This document shows positions 42,676 through 52,192 of a stretch of 64,000 nucleotides of DNA, piece by piece (positions within the stretch are counted from its first letter, which is position 1; each line of letters begins with the position of its first letter). This stretch comes from DATMRS01 sp035566015 (GTDB lineage: Bacteria; Pseudomonadota; Alphaproteobacteria; Sphingomonadales; Sphingomonadaceae), in the NCBI GenBank assembly GCA_035566015.1, contig DATMRS010000002.1, positions 1 through 64,000 of the forward strand, read 5' to 3'. A program made the position numbers and the translations under genes. Below the pieces are notes generated by a model. The model ran no database searches and was not told the origin of the DNA. It saw only the letters and a program-made list of their open reading frames with translations.

Positions 42676-42884
42676 GTGACGATCTTCGTGCCCGAAAGAA
42701 ACGACAGCAAGCCGAGGATCAGGATGAACAAGGCGAGGTCCACCAGCGGCCGATAGGCGACGACGCGATAGGCGCCAAGCCAGGAAAGGACCTGCGTCAG
42801 CACGCCCGTCAACACCAGGGCGATCGCGCCGAGCAGGAGGAGGAGGGGCACGAACACGCCGAACAGGTCCACCTCGCCGATCAT
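42672..42884 (-). CDS. DUF1656 small membrane protein
   Basis: 70-aa protein with two membrane segments (MIGEVDLFGVFVPLLLLLGAIALVL... and VDLALFILILGLLSFLSG). Small DUF1656/AaeX-like proteins regularly sit between FUSC exporters and HlyD adaptors; its exact role is unknown. It overlaps both flanking genes by four bases. Confidence 0.85.
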   Translation of the reverse strand: MIGEVDLFGVFVPLLLLLGAIALVLTGVLTQVLSWLGAYRVVAYRPLVDLALFILILGLLSFLSGTKIVT

Positions 42885-44977
42885 GCGCCTGTCCTGCCGA
42901 TAAGCAGCGCGTCGGGGAAGAGGTTGCGGCGCAGGCTTATCAGCGCCAGCGTGCCGTTGCGCCGCACCTCCGCCTCGGCGCTGGCGACGGTGGCGGCCAG
43001 CGCCTCGTCGATCGTGGCGAGCAGGTCCGCGCCCGGCACCTCCTCCTCGCGGGCGACGCGGCGGCGGAAATAATCGCCGACGCCGCGCAGTACGGGCGTG
43101 ATGATCGGCGCGAAGGAGGGCGTCGCCGCACGCAGTACGCGCAGCTCGCCGACCGAGACGCCGACGCGCAGGTCGGCCAGCGCATCGAACAGCGGGCGGC
43201 CCGGGTCCTCCCGGCGGGCGGCGAGGCGCGGCGCGAGGAGGCCGATCCGGTCGAGCATCCGGCTGATCCAACCGACGATATCGGGCTTTTGCGGGCTGTT
43301 CGCGCGCTCCGCCAGATCGCGCCAGCCCGCGCGCATCAGCCGGCGCGCGCTTTCGCCGACGCCGATCGTCAGGAAAAGCTGCACGCACAGCACCGCGAAG
43401 CTGGTGCCGACGATCTGGGCGATGCCGCCGTTGACGAAGCTGGGGAAATCGGCGGCATAGCGATCGTTCAGCCCGACGACGTTGAGGAAACCCAGGAGGA
43501 AACCGATCGCGATCAGCGTGGGACGCGGATTGGCGAGGATCGCGCCGCCGATGAAGAGAACCGGCGCCATCGACAGCATCAGGACAGGAAAGGCAGTGAT
43601 CTGGGGAAAGAGGACGAAGGCGTAGAAACCGGCGAGGACGATCCCTATCACCGTGCCGATCAGGAAGGTCTTGATGACCGGCGCGGGATCGTCGACACTG
43701 CCGAACAGCGCGCAGCAAATCCCCGCGATCGCCACCGCGCCGCCGCCGTCCTTCCAGCCGGTGACGATCCAGAAGGCGCAGCCGAGCAGGACGGTCGCGA
43801 TCGTGCCCGCCGTCGTGCGCAGCGCCATGCCGTGATCGCGATGCAGCGGCCGGCGGTGCGGCAAAGCGAGAAGGCCGGCGACATTGGGCGTAACGGGGGC
43901 GGGGCCGACCGAGCGCATCTGATCGCTAAGATCGCGGCAGTCGCGATGCGCGGCGACCAGATCGGCGACACGGCCGAGCAGGTTGAGCCGCACCGCCGCG
44001 CGATAGTCGAGCGGGGCGGCGATCGCCGGCTCCAGCGCTTGCGCCCGTGCGATCAGGCGGGCGGCGGCCTCGCCACGGTCCGCGATCGGCAGCGAACGGC
44101 CGAGCCAGTCGCGCACGCCCTCCACCAGCGCCTGCACGTCGCGGGGTATCCCGCCGGTCGCGGCGAGGACGTTCAGCCTGTCCTCGATCGCGCTCGCCAG
44201 CGGCAGCAACATCGAAAGCTGGTCCTGAAAGGCGCGGACGGTGCGGATGCGCGGCAGCAGGCGCGCCATGTCGAACGGCAGGTGGATCGAAAGCTGGTGG
44301 AGATCGCCGATGTCGAGCGCGAGGCGCCGCCGGTCGCGGTCGAGCGCCGGTCCGGCGGCATGGCTCAGCGAATCGCGCGACCAGCGTTCGGCATCGTCGA
44401 GGATCGAATCGATCCGCTTCAACAATTGCTCGACCACGGTTCGCGGGAAGATGACGCCGTGGATCAGGCTGGCGCAGAGAATGCCGAGCATGATCTCCTG
44501 CATCCGCGCGCTCGCCGTGTCGAAGATCGCGCCCGGCGCGGTCACGCTCGGAAAGCCGATGATGCTGGCGGTATAGCCCGCGAGCAGGAAGACATAGGCG
44601 CGCGGCGTCCTGTCGAGCAGCGAGACGTAGAGGCACAGGCCCAGCCAGAGCGCAAGGGCGAGCGACAGCAGTTCGGGCGAGTTGACGAGCGCCGGGACCA
44701 GCAGGATCGCGACCCCGCCGCCGACGATCGTGCCGACGCCGCGGAACACCGCCTTGGACAGCACCGCGCCGGCGAGCGGCTGGGCGACGATATAGGTGGT
44801 CGCCACCGCCCAATAGGGCCGGGTGAGCCCGATCCTGAGCGCCACATAATAAGCCAGCACCGCCGCCGCGAAACATTTGAGCGAGAAGAGCGCCGCGAAC
44901 AGGCCGAAGCGCGCGTCGAGCGATCGTATCGTCTCGCGCAGGCCCGCTTGCCCCCCCTGTGCCGCCACCGCCGTCAC
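42881..44977 (-). CDS. FUSC family exporter (fusaric/aromatic acid efflux)
   Basis: 698-aa inner-membrane pump with two sets of about five to six membrane segments separated by a cytoplasmic region (about 170-350). The opening FSLKCFAAAVLAYYVALRIGLTRPYWAVATTYIVAQPLAGAVLSKAVFRGVGT is characteristic of the AaeB/FusC family, which exports hydroxylated aromatic acids. The start is a GTG at 44977 without a strong binding site. First gene of the operon FUSC-DUF1656-HlyD-NodT-(SDR remnant). Confidence 0.92.
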   Translation of the reverse strand: MTAVAAQGGQAGLRETIRSLDARFGLFAALFSLKCFAAAVLAYYVALRIGLTRPYWAVATTYIVAQPLAGAVLSKAVFRGVGTIVGGGVAILLVPALVNSPELLSLALALWLGLCLYVSLLDRTPRAYVFLLAGYTASIIGFPSVTAPGAIFDTASARMQEIMLGILCASLIHGVIFPRTVVEQLLKRIDSILDDAERWSRDSLSHAAGPALDRDRRRLALDIGDLHQLSIHLPFDMARLLPRIRTVRAFQDQLSMLLPLASAIEDRLNVLAATGGIPRDVQALVEGVRDWLGRSLPIADRGEAAARLIARAQALEPAIAAPLDYRAAVRLNLLGRVADLVAAHRDCRDLSDQMRSVGPAPVTPNVAGLLALPHRRPLHRDHGMALRTTAGTIATVLLGCAFWIVTGWKDGGGAVAIAGICCALFGSVDDPAPVIKTFLIGTVIGIVLAGFYAFVLFPQITAFPVLMLSMAPVLFIGGAILANPRPTLIAIGFLLGFLNVVGLNDRYAADFPSFVNGGIAQIVGTSFAVLCVQLFLTIGVGESARRLMRAGWRDLAERANSPQKPDIVGWISRMLDRIGLLAPRLAARREDPGRPLFDALADLRVGVSVGELRVLRAATPSFAPIITPVLRGVGDYFRRRVAREEEVPGADLLATIDEALAATVASAEAEVRRNGTLALISLRRNLFPDALLIGRTGA

Positions 44978-45100
44978 CGTGACGACGTCCGGATCATGTG
45001 GCCGGGCGGGAAAATGTGCATGGGCAAGCCGCCTCGATCGTTACGGCCGACGTGATGTACGCCATCGCCTCTATAACGTCGAGCAGGGCGTCGGGATGCC

Positions 45101-45523
45101 TCAGCCGAACACCAGCAGAGCCGCGCGGATCGCGAGCGCGAGCAGCACCAGCGATCCGGCCATGAACAAGGCGAAGCGCGTCATCACATGGTTGACCAGC
45201 GCCTGCACGAGGCTGTGCACGACGCGCAAACCGACATAGGCCCAGGCGAGCGCGACGTCGGCGCCGTTTACCGGCGCGGCGACGGCGAGCGTCAGCGCGA
45301 CCGCATAGAACAGCGTCGGCTGTTCCATCAGGTGATTGTAATTGTCGGCCTTCCACCGGACGCGCGGTGGAATCCGGTCGAGAAATTCCTGCCGCGGCCG
45401 ATGCGGATCATAAGCGATCTTGAGCCGGACCATCGCGGGTATGCGCGTCGCGTAAAGCCACGCCCACATCACCATGGACCAGAGGATCAGTGCGACGACG
45501 GGCTGAAGAATCGCATGCGCCAT
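45101..45523 (-). CDS. MAPEG family membrane protein
   Basis: 140-aa integral membrane protein with four helices, the MAPEG layout (eicosanoid and glutathione metabolism family). The segment RWKADNYNHLMEQPTLFYAVALTLAVA with the Glu-Gln-Pro and the following YVGLRVVHSLVQ is diagnostic. I choose the ATG at 45523 (MAHAILQPVVALILW) since it aligns with usual starts; 45568 is possible. The bacterial role is unclear. Confidence 0.85.
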   Translation of the reverse strand: MAHAILQPVVALILWSMVMWAWLYATRIPAMVRLKIAYDPHRPRQEFLDRIPPRVRWKADNYNHLMEQPTLFYAVALTLAVAAPVNGADVALAWAYVGLRVVHSLVQALVNHVMTRFALFMAGSLVLLALAIRAALLVFG

Positions 45524-45591
45524 GGTGCCCCCGGGAGCGATGAGGCCCCAGGGTGGCGTAGCGGTCATTATCCTGTCAACGCCTTATCGGC

Positions 45592-46782
45592 TCAGCGATT
45601 CTCGAACTTGAGCACGCGCCGGTCCTGTTCGTCCTCGTCGCGATACAGGCTGGCCATCGGCTCGTCGGTCACTTCGCTCTGCGCGCCTTCGCCGAAGCCG
45701 TTGAAGCCGGTCCGCATCGCACAGCCATAGGCGCCGAGCATGCCGATCTCGACATAATCGCCGACATCAATATCCGCCGGCAGCAGGAAGGGGCCGGCCA
45801 TGTGATCGAGATCGTCGCAGGTCGGGCCGTAGAAGCTGAACGCCATGTCGCGCGCCTCGCTGGGCGTCTCGCGGACGAGCGCGACCGGGAAGCGCCAGCG
45901 GACATGCGCGGCGTCGAACAGCGCGCCATAGGCGCCGTCGTTGATATACAGCTCGTTCCCGCGCCGCCGCTCCACGCGGACCAGCAGGCTCGCATATTCG
46001 GCCGACAGCGCGCGGCCCGGCTCGCACCACAATTCGGCCGAATAGCTGATCGGCAGGCTTTCGAACGCATCGTGGATCGCGCGGAAATAGCCTTCGAGCG
46101 CAGGGGGCTCCATGTCCGGATAGACCGAGGGGAAGCCGCCGCCGACATCGACGAGGTCCACCGTTACCGCCGCCTCGACGATCGCGGCGCGCACCCGCTC
46201 CATCGCCTGCGTGTAGGCGGTGGCGCTCATCGTCTGGCTGCCGACATGAAAGCAGATGCCGAGCACGTCGGCGGCCTGCCGCGCGGCGAGCAGCAGCGAG
46301 GGCACGTCGCGCGGATCGGCGCCGAACTTGGCGGCGAGGCTGAGCTTCGCATGATCGGAGGGCACGCGCAGGCGCACGCAGAGGGTCAGGTCCTCCGCAT
46401 TGCCGGTCGCGCGCAGGATCTTCTCCAACTCCTCATGCGTATCGAGCGAGAAGGCGCGCACGCCGTGGACGGCATAGGCCTCGGCGATCGCTTCCTCGGC
46501 CTTCACCGGGTGCATGAAGCAGAGCGTCGCTTGCGGCAGGACGCGCGCGACAAGCCGCACCTCCGCGATCGAGGCGACGTCATAATGGGTGATGCCGCCT
46601 TCCCACAGCGTCTCCAGCAAAGCAGGGGACGGATTGGCCTTCACCGCATAGAGCGACTTGCCGGGAAATTTCTCGGCAAAGAAGCGGGCGGCGCGCAACG
46701 CGGCATGCGGGCGCAGAAGCGTGACCGGGTCGGCCGGTCGAACCTGGGACGCTAACCCCAGCGCGCTATGATGCTTGTGCAA
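45592..46782 (-). CDS. ornithine/lysine-type PLP decarboxylase
   Basis: 396-aa fold-III (alanine-racemase-like) decarboxylase that makes putrescine or cadaverine. The PLP lysine is Lys48 in LYAVKANPSP; HVGSQ, VDVGGGFPS and the WCEPGRAL loop bind the cofactor, and GPTCDDLD carries the catalytic Cys and substrate Asp. The Cys-Asp-Asp arrangement is that of ornithine decarboxylases. It supplies putrescine to the carboxyspermidine genes just upstream on the same strand. A good promoter lies at 46860-46888. Confidence 0.92.
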   Translation of the reverse strand: MHKHHSALGLASQVRPADPVTLLRPHAALRAARFFAEKFPGKSLYAVKANPSPALLETLWEGGITHYDVASIAEVRLVARVLPQATLCFMHPVKAEEAIAEAYAVHGVRAFSLDTHEELEKILRATGNAEDLTLCVRLRVPSDHAKLSLAAKFGADPRDVPSLLLAARQAADVLGICFHVGSQTMSATAYTQAMERVRAAIVEAAVTVDLVDVGGGFPSVYPDMEPPALEGYFRAIHDAFESLPISYSAELWCEPGRALSAEYASLLVRVERRRGNELYINDGAYGALFDAAHVRWRFPVALVRETPSEARDMAFSFYGPTCDDLDHMAGPFLLPADIDVGDYVEIGMLGAYGCAMRTGFNGFGEGAQSEVTDEPMASLYRDEDEQDRRVLKFENR

Positions 46783-46859
46783 CTCAAGGGACCCCCAACA
46801 TCGTTGTTAGACATAAGCTGCCTTGCGGTTGGAAGTCCCCATGGGGCAGCGAGGGGCGC

Positions 46860-46888
46860 GATATAGAAACGGGGGTCCCCCTTGTAAA
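46860..46888 (-). promoter_or_regulatory. promoter of the ornithine-type decarboxylase gene
   Basis: On the minus strand, -35 TTTACA (46888-46883), 17-bp spacer, -10 TATATC (46865-46860). The spacer holds the palindrome GGGGGTCCCCC (46871-46881), a possible operator. The predicted leader is about 70 bases. Confidence 0.6.
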
Positions 46889-46932
46889 GACGCTTGCCCG
46901 ATTTCTGTTCAAGTATCTGAAATAGATGTATT

Positions 46933-48132
46933 TTATGAAAGCCTGTCGCGGAAGTCCTCATAAGCGAAGGCGCGGACGGGGGTGATCGAGTCGTTCTCGC
47001 TGTTCCACAGCAGGATGGCGGGCAGCGGCACGCCGTTGAACGTGTTCGTCTTGACCATCGAATAATGCGCTTGATCGAGGAAGGCGATGCGCGTGCCGGG
47101 CGCGGGCCGCGTCGGGAAGCGATAATCGCCGATCACGTCGCCCGCGAGGCAGGAGGGGCCGCCGAGGCGCACCGTCACGCCCTCTTCCGCCTCGCCCAGC
47201 AGCGCGGGGCGATAGGGCGCCTCGATCACGTCGGGCATGTGGCAGGTGGCGCTGATATCGACGATGGCGATCGCCATGCCGTTGTCGATCACGTCGAGCA
47301 CTTCGCCGACGAGGATGCCGGTGTCGAGCGCGACCGCTTCGCCCGGCTCCAGATAGAGATCGAGGCCCGTATCGGCGCGTATGGCGCGGATCAGCGCGAC
47401 CAGATCGTCGCGCTGATAATCGGCACGGGTGATGTGGTGGCCACCGCCGAAATTGAGCCATTTAAGGCGGGGGGCCAGCGCCCGGACGCGCGGCGCGATC
47501 GCGTCCCACACCGCCTTCAGCGGCGGGAAATCCTGTTCGCACAAGGCGTGGAAATGCAGCCCGTCGACGCCCTCCAGATCGGCATCGGTCAATTGCGAGA
47601 TGGGGAAGCCGAGGCGTGAGCAGGGCGCTGCGGGATCATATTTGGCGATCTCGCCGACGCTATGCTCGGGATTGATCCTGAAGCCGATGTCGAAGCGTTC
47701 GCCCGCCGCGCGCGCCTCGGCGATCAAGGGGGCGAAGCGGCGTATCTGCGCAGGGCTGTTGAAGATAACATGATCGGAAAGCCGCACGATCTCGCGCAGG
47801 TCCTCCGCCTTGTAGGCGGGGCTGTAAGTAGCGATCTCGCCCCGATATTGCTCCGCGCCCAGCCGCGCTTCCCAGAGGCCCGAGGCGCAGACGCCGTCGA
47901 GATAGCGGCCGACCAGGGGCGCCAGCGACCACATCGAGAAGGCCTTGAGCGCGAGGAGTATCTTCGCGCCCGATCGTGCCTTGATGTCGGCCAATATGCG
48001 CAGGTTCCGTTCCACCGCCGCCTCGTCGACGACGAAGGCGGGGGTGGGGACGCGCGACAGGTCCAGCCGGGCGAACGCGCCCGCGCCGCCCGCCTTGGTC
48101 GTCATCAGCGCATCGGCATGTCCGGTCGCCAT
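46933..48132 (-). CDS. nspC: carboxynorspermidine/carboxyspermidine decarboxylase
   Basis: 399-aa PLP decarboxylase of the alanine-racemase fold. PLP lysine Lys63 in LLALKAFSMWS; other features are NFGGGHHITR, LYLEPGEAVALDTG and DISATCHMPDVIEAPYRP. It removes CO2 from carboxy(nor)spermidine, the last step of the aspartate-semialdehyde route to (nor)spermidine. It starts five bases after the synthase gene stop, so the pair is one operon. Confidence 0.92.
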   Translation of the reverse strand: MATGHADALMTTKAGGAGAFARLDLSRVPTPAFVVDEAAVERNLRILADIKARSGAKILLALKAFSMWSLAPLVGRYLDGVCASGLWEARLGAEQYRGEIATYSPAYKAEDLREIVRLSDHVIFNSPAQIRRFAPLIAEARAAGERFDIGFRINPEHSVGEIAKYDPAAPCSRLGFPISQLTDADLEGVDGLHFHALCEQDFPPLKAVWDAIAPRVRALAPRLKWLNFGGGHHITRADYQRDDLVALIRAIRADTGLDLYLEPGEAVALDTGILVGEVLDVIDNGMAIAIVDISATCHMPDVIEAPYRPALLGEAEEGVTVRLGGPSCLAGDVIGDYRFPTRPAPGTRIAFLDQAHYSMVKTNTFNGVPLPAILLWNSENDSITPVRAFAYEDFRDRLS

Positions 48133-48137
48133 GCCGG

Positions 48138-49343
48138 TCAGAAATCGAGCGGCTTGTCGAGTTCGCGCACCTGCCAGGGCAGGCCGTGCGCGTTCAGCAT
48201 TTCCATGAACGGGTCGGGGTCGAGCTGTTCCATGTTGAACACGCCTTCGCCCTTCCAGACGCCTTGCAGCATCAGCGCCGCGCCGATCATCGCGGGCACG
48301 CCGGTGGTGTAGCTCACCGCCTGGCTGCCCACCTCGCGGAACGCGTCCTCATGATCGCAGATATTGTAGACGTAAACGGTACGCGGCTTGCCGTCCTTCA
48401 CGCCCGTCGCGATGTCGCCGATATTGGTCTTGCCCTTGGTGCTCTTGCCGAGGTCCGACGGCTCGGGGAGCACGGCCTTCAGGAATTGCAGCGGAATGAT
48501 TTCGCGCCCTTCGTAGAGGATCGGCTCGATCGAGGTCATGCCGACATTCTGGAGCACTTCGAGATGCTTGAGGTACGCGTCGCCGAAGGTCATCCAGAAG
48601 CGGATGCGCCTGATCTCGGGCAGGTGCGTCGCCAGCGATTCCAGCTCCTCATGGTACATGAGGTACATGTTGCGCGTACCGACCTGATCGAAATCGAACG
48701 GCTGCTTCTTCGCGAGCGGCGGGCTCTCCACCCATTCGCCGTCCTCATAATAACGCGCGTTCGCCGTCACCTCGCGGATGTTGATCTCCGGATTGAAGTT
48801 GGTCGCGAAGGCCTGGCCATGATCGCCGCCATTGCAATCGAGGATATCGAGCGTGTCGATCCGATCGAGCAGATGCTTGCGGATATAGGTAGCGAAAACG
48901 CTGGTGACGCCGGGATCGAAGCCCGACCCCAGCAGCGCCATCAGCCCCGCCTTGCGGAAATGCTCCTGATAGGCCCATTGCCATTTATATTCGAACTTCG
49001 CCTCGTCGCGCGGCTCGTAATTGGCGGTGTCGAGATAGTTGACGCCCGCCGCGAGGCACGCGTCCATGATCGCGAGGTCCTGATAGGGGAGGGCGAGATT
49101 GACGACGAGGTCGGGCTTCACATGCTCGATCAGCGCGGTCGTCGCGGCGACGTCGTCGGCGTCCACCTCGGCCGTCTCGATCGTGACGCCGGTGCGCTTG
49201 AGGACCGATTCGGCGATCGCATCGCATTTGAAGCGCCGGCGGCTGGCGAGCGTGATCCGCGTGAATATCGCCGGCAGCATCGCCATCTTGTGAACCGCGA
49301 CCGAGCCGACGCCGCCCGCGCCGATGACCAGAACCTCGCCCAA
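48138..49343 (-). CDS. carboxynorspermidine/carboxyspermidine dehydrogenase (saccharopine dehydrogenase fold)
   Basis: 401-aa NADPH enzyme joining putrescine (or diaminopropane) with aspartate semialdehyde. The nucleotide-binding start is LGEVLVIGAGGVGSVAVHKMA; later segments include YLDTANYEPRDEAKFEYKWQWAY and GSGFDPGVTSVFATYI. I start at the TTG at 49343, which has GAGGAAG at a good distance and aligns with the dinucleotide fold; an ATG at 49385 adds 14 residues with no binding site. First gene of the polyamine operon. Confidence 0.9.
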   Translation of the reverse strand: MGEVLVIGAGGVGSVAVHKMAMLPAIFTRITLASRRRFKCDAIAESVLKRTGVTIETAEVDADDVAATTALIEHVKPDLVVNLALPYQDLAIMDACLAAGVNYLDTANYEPRDEAKFEYKWQWAYQEHFRKAGLMALLGSGFDPGVTSVFATYIRKHLLDRIDTLDILDCNGGDHGQAFATNFNPEINIREVTANARYYEDGEWVESPPLAKKQPFDFDQVGTRNMYLMYHEELESLATHLPEIRRIRFWMTFGDAYLKHLEVLQNVGMTSIEPILYEGREIIPLQFLKAVLPEPSDLGKSTKGKTNIGDIATGVKDGKPRTVYVYNICDHEDAFREVGSQAVSYTTGVPAMIGAALMLQGVWKGEGVFNMEQLDPDPFMEMLNAHGLPWQVRELDKPLDF

Positions 49344-49442
49344 TGTACGCTTCCTCGCTGCTAGCCGGATCAGGAAGCGGCCCATATAAGGGCCGCGCTA
49401 CGGTTTCGCTACAGCGTGCATCGGCCAGTCGGGGGGAAGCGA

Positions 49443-49619
49443 ATGGGTTCGGGTTCCAATGCCATTGTCCTGGCCCTGGCGATGATCGCGGTCTTCGCGC
49501 TGGGCGCGGGCGGCCTCTATGTCGCGATCAGGCGCGGCGACCGGCGGCGGGGCATATTGATGATTATCGCGGCGGCGGTTCTGTTGGCGAATGTGCTGAT
49601 AAACGCCTGGCCGGCGTAG
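49443..49619 (+). CDS. small two-helix membrane protein
   Basis: 58-aa protein with two hydrophobic segments (about 8-26 and 37-54) linked by a basic loop RRGDRRR. The ATG at 49443 has GGGGGGAAG directly upstream. No known family is recognisable. It stands alone between the divergent synthase gene and the repeats at 49640. Confidence 0.6.
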   Translation: MGSGSNAIVLALAMIAVFALGAGGLYVAIRRGDRRRGILMIIAAAVLLANVLINAWPA

Positions 49620-49639
49620 GAGGCGTTTCCTCTGCTCAT

Positions 49640-49669
49640 CCGTCATTCCCGCCTGCGCGGGAATGACGG
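49640..49669. repeat. REP-like palindrome
   Basis: Perfect 13-bp arms CCGTCATTCCCGC and GCGGGAATGACGG with loop CTGC. This GTCATTCCCGC palindrome type is a common dispersed intergenic element in alphaproteobacteria. It could act as an mRNA-end stabiliser for the small gene upstream. Confidence 0.7.
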
Positions 49670-49698
49670 GGAAATTGGGAGAAGCCGCCCCCCATCAT

Positions 49699-49791
49699 CG
49701 TCACCCCGGCGGAAGCCGGGGTCTATGGACTCGGCTCGCCCAATAATGAAGCGGACCGAATCCACGGGTCCCGACTTTCGTCGGGATGACG
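49699..49791. repeat. 93-bp paired-palindrome repeat, copy 1
   Basis: Begins CGTCACCCCGGC with hairpin CCCCGGCGGAAGCCGGGG and ends with hairpin CCCGACTTTCGTCGGG followed by ATGACG. The middle has GTCTATGGACTCGGCTC and ATAATGAAGCG. It shares length, hairpin ends and middle blocks with copy 2 at 54744. Confidence 0.65.
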
Positions 49792-49804
49792 GGTGGTTCG
49801 GCCT

Positions 49805-51031
49805 TTAGCGGACCAGCACGCCGTGCTGTTTCTTGCCCGCCGAAATGCGGACGGGGAAGGCGCCGACGCTGACCGTCGCGCTTTCGTCGGCCACCTTCTC
49901 GCCGTCGATCCGCGCGCCGCCGCCCTTGATGAGGCGGCGCGCCTCGCCCTTCGACGCGACGAGGCCGAGGGCGACGAGCGCGTCGACGATGGCGATGCTG
50001 CCGCCCGGCACGGCGAAGCTGGGGAGCGTATCGCCGGCCGATCCTTCCTCGAAGGTGCGGCGCGCGGTTTCGGCGGCCTGCTCGGCCGCTGCGTGGCCCC
50101 GGCAGAGCACAGTCGCCTCATTGGCGAGGATCTTCTTTGCTTCGTTGATCTCCGCGCCCTGAAGCTGTTCCAGTCGGGCTATCTCGTCGAGCGGCAGATC
50201 GGTGAACAGGCGGAGGAAGCGGCCGACATCGGCGTCATGCGTGTTCCGCCAGAACTGCCAATAATCGAAATGAGGGAGCGCCGCCTCGTTCAGCCACACC
50301 GCGCCCGACACCGTCTTGCCCATCTTCTGCCCATCGGCGGTGGTGAGCAGAGGCGTGGTCAGGCCGAACACTTCGCGCCCGTCGACGCGGCGGGCCAGCT
50401 CGACACCGTTGACGATATTGCCCCACTGGTCCGATCCACCCATCTGGAGCCGGCAGCCGACGCGGCGCGACAGCTCCAGAAAATCATAGGCCTGGAGGAT
50501 CATATAGTTGAATTCGAGGAAGGTCAGCGACTGCTCGCGATCGAGCCGCAGCTTCACCGAATCGAAGCTGAGCATCCGGTTGATCGAGAAATGCTGCCCG
50601 ATCTCGCGCAGGAAGGGGATATATTCGAGACGGTCAAGCCATTCGGCATTGTCGAGCATGATCGCGTCCGACGGGCCGTCGCCGAAGGTCAGGAAGCGTT
50701 CGAACACCGTGCGGATCGAGGCGATATTGTCACGGATCGCGTCGAGGGTGAGCAGCTTGCGCGCCTCGTCCTTGAAGCTTGGATCGCCGATCTTGCCGGT
50801 GCCGCCGCCCATCAGCACGATCGGCCTGTGCCCCGCCTGCTGCATCCGGCGCAGCATCATGATCGAGACGAGATGGCCGACATGCAGCGACGGCCCCGTG
50901 GGATCGAAACCGATATAGCCGGGCACGATCTCGCGCCCCGCCAGCGCGTCGAGGCCGGCGGCGTCGGTCAGTTGATGGATATAGCCACGCTCGGCCAACA
51001 GGCGTAGCAGGTCGGACTTGTGCTCGGTCAT
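49805..51031 (-). CDS. tyrS: tyrosyl-tRNA synthetase
   Basis: 408-aa class I synthetase. The HIGH-like motif is HVGH (about residues 50-53, in GFDPTGPSLHVGH), the tyrosine-binding region MGGGTGKIGDPSFK and the KMGKT version of the KMSKS loop are present, and a C-terminal S4 RNA-binding domain carries SKGEARRLIKGGGARIDGEKV. Full length. It diverges from anmK with 47 bp between the starts. Confidence 0.97.
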   Translation of the reverse strand: MTEHKSDLLRLLAERGYIHQLTDAAGLDALAGREIVPGYIGFDPTGPSLHVGHLVSIMMLRRMQQAGHRPIVLMGGGTGKIGDPSFKDEARKLLTLDAIRDNIASIRTVFERFLTFGDGPSDAIMLDNAEWLDRLEYIPFLREIGQHFSINRMLSFDSVKLRLDREQSLTFLEFNYMILQAYDFLELSRRVGCRLQMGGSDQWGNIVNGVELARRVDGREVFGLTTPLLTTADGQKMGKTVSGAVWLNEAALPHFDYWQFWRNTHDADVGRFLRLFTDLPLDEIARLEQLQGAEINEAKKILANEATVLCRGHAAAEQAAETARRTFEEGSAGDTLPSFAVPGGSIAIVDALVALGLVASKGEARRLIKGGGARIDGEKVADESATVSVGAFPVRISAGKKQHGVLVR

Positions 51032-51078
51032 GATGCGCGCGCGCTTAGCATGCAGGCCGGCGAAAGGGTAGGCGAACT

Positions 51079-52182
51079 ATGGACACATATCTGGCGATCG
51101 GGCTGATGTCGGGCACCTCGCTCGACGGGATCGACGCGGCGCTGATCGAGACGGACGGCAAGAAGCATGTCCGCCCCATCGCGTTCCGCAGCGAGCCCTA
51201 TTCGGATCAGGCCCGCGAGACGCTGCGCGCGGCGATGCAGCTCGCGCTCGTCTGCGAACGGCCACGCCAGGATTTCGACATCATCGCCGCCGAGGAACTG
51301 CTGACGCGCAGCCATATCCTGGCGGTCCGCAAATTGCTGGGCGACGCGCGCGTGGCGCCGGCCGACGTGGCGGTGATCGGCTTTCACGGGCAGACGCTGG
51401 CGCATCGCCCCGATCGCGGCTGGACATGGCAGATCGGCAACGGCGCGGCGATGGCGGCGGCGCTCCGGATCGAGGTGGTCAATGATTTCCGCACGGCCGA
51501 CGTGGCCGCGGGCGGGCAGGGCGCGCCGCTCATCCCCGTCTATCATCGCGCGCTGACCGCCGACATGGAAAAACCCCTCGTCGTGCTGAATATCGGCGGC
51601 GTCGCGAACATCACCTATATCGGCGAGGATGGAGGGCTGATCGCGTTCGATACCGGGCCGGGCAATGCGCTGATCGACGACTGGATGCTGGCCGAGAAGG
51701 GCAAGCGTTTCGACGAGAACGGCGCGTTTGCCGCACGCGGGCGGATCGACGAGGAACGGCTGGGCTCGATGCTGGACCATGGCTGGTTCGACATGATGCC
51801 GCCCAAGTCGCTGGACCGCGCGGATTTCACGATCCAGCCGGTGCGCGGCCTGACGCCTGCGGACGGCGCGGTGACGCTGACCGCCTTCACTGCCGTCTCC
51901 ATCTCCTATGGGCTGAAATTGCTGCCTGAAAAGCCGAAGCGGCTGATCGTCGCGGGCGGCGGACGGCATAATGCGACGCTAATGGCGATGATCGGCGAGG
52001 CGTGCGGCCTCACGCCCGAACCGATCGAGGCGATTGGCTGGAACGGCGATGCGACCGAGGCGGAAGGATTCGCCTATATGGCGGTGCGCACACTGCTCGG
52101 CCTGCCGATCAGCTTTCCGGGGACGACCGGCGTGGCCGCCTCGCAGGTGGGCGGCGTCGTCCACCCCGTTCCGGACGTGTAG
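51079..52182 (+). CDS. anmK: anhydro-N-acetylmuramic acid kinase
   Basis: 367-aa sugar kinase recycling cell-wall anhydroMurNAc to MurNAc-6-phosphate. Hallmarks are IGLMSGTSLDGIDAALIETDG, GFHGQTLAHRP, VNDFRTADVAAGGQGAPLIPVYH, NIGGVANITYI and DTGPGNALIDDWM. It is complete and lies head-to-head with tyrS, an arrangement common in related genomes. Confidence 0.96.
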   Translation: MDTYLAIGLMSGTSLDGIDAALIETDGKKHVRPIAFRSEPYSDQARETLRAAMQLALVCERPRQDFDIIAAEELLTRSHILAVRKLLGDARVAPADVAVIGFHGQTLAHRPDRGWTWQIGNGAAMAAALRIEVVNDFRTADVAAGGQGAPLIPVYHRALTADMEKPLVVLNIGGVANITYIGEDGGLIAFDTGPGNALIDDWMLAEKGKRFDENGAFAARGRIDEERLGSMLDHGWFDMMPPKSLDRADFTIQPVRGLTPADGAVTLTAFTAVSISYGLKLLPEKPKRLIVAGGGRHNATLMAMIGEACGLTPEPIEAIGWNGDATEAEGFAYMAVRTLLGLPISFPGTTGVAASQVGGVVHPVPDV

Positions 52183-52192
52183 ACCGCCCGCC

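Noticed and set aside
46783..46932. Small frame with MRTSATGFHKIHLFQ upstream of the decarboxylase
   Set aside because: It spans the promoter and leader of the decarboxylase gene and has no ribosome binding site or conserved feature.
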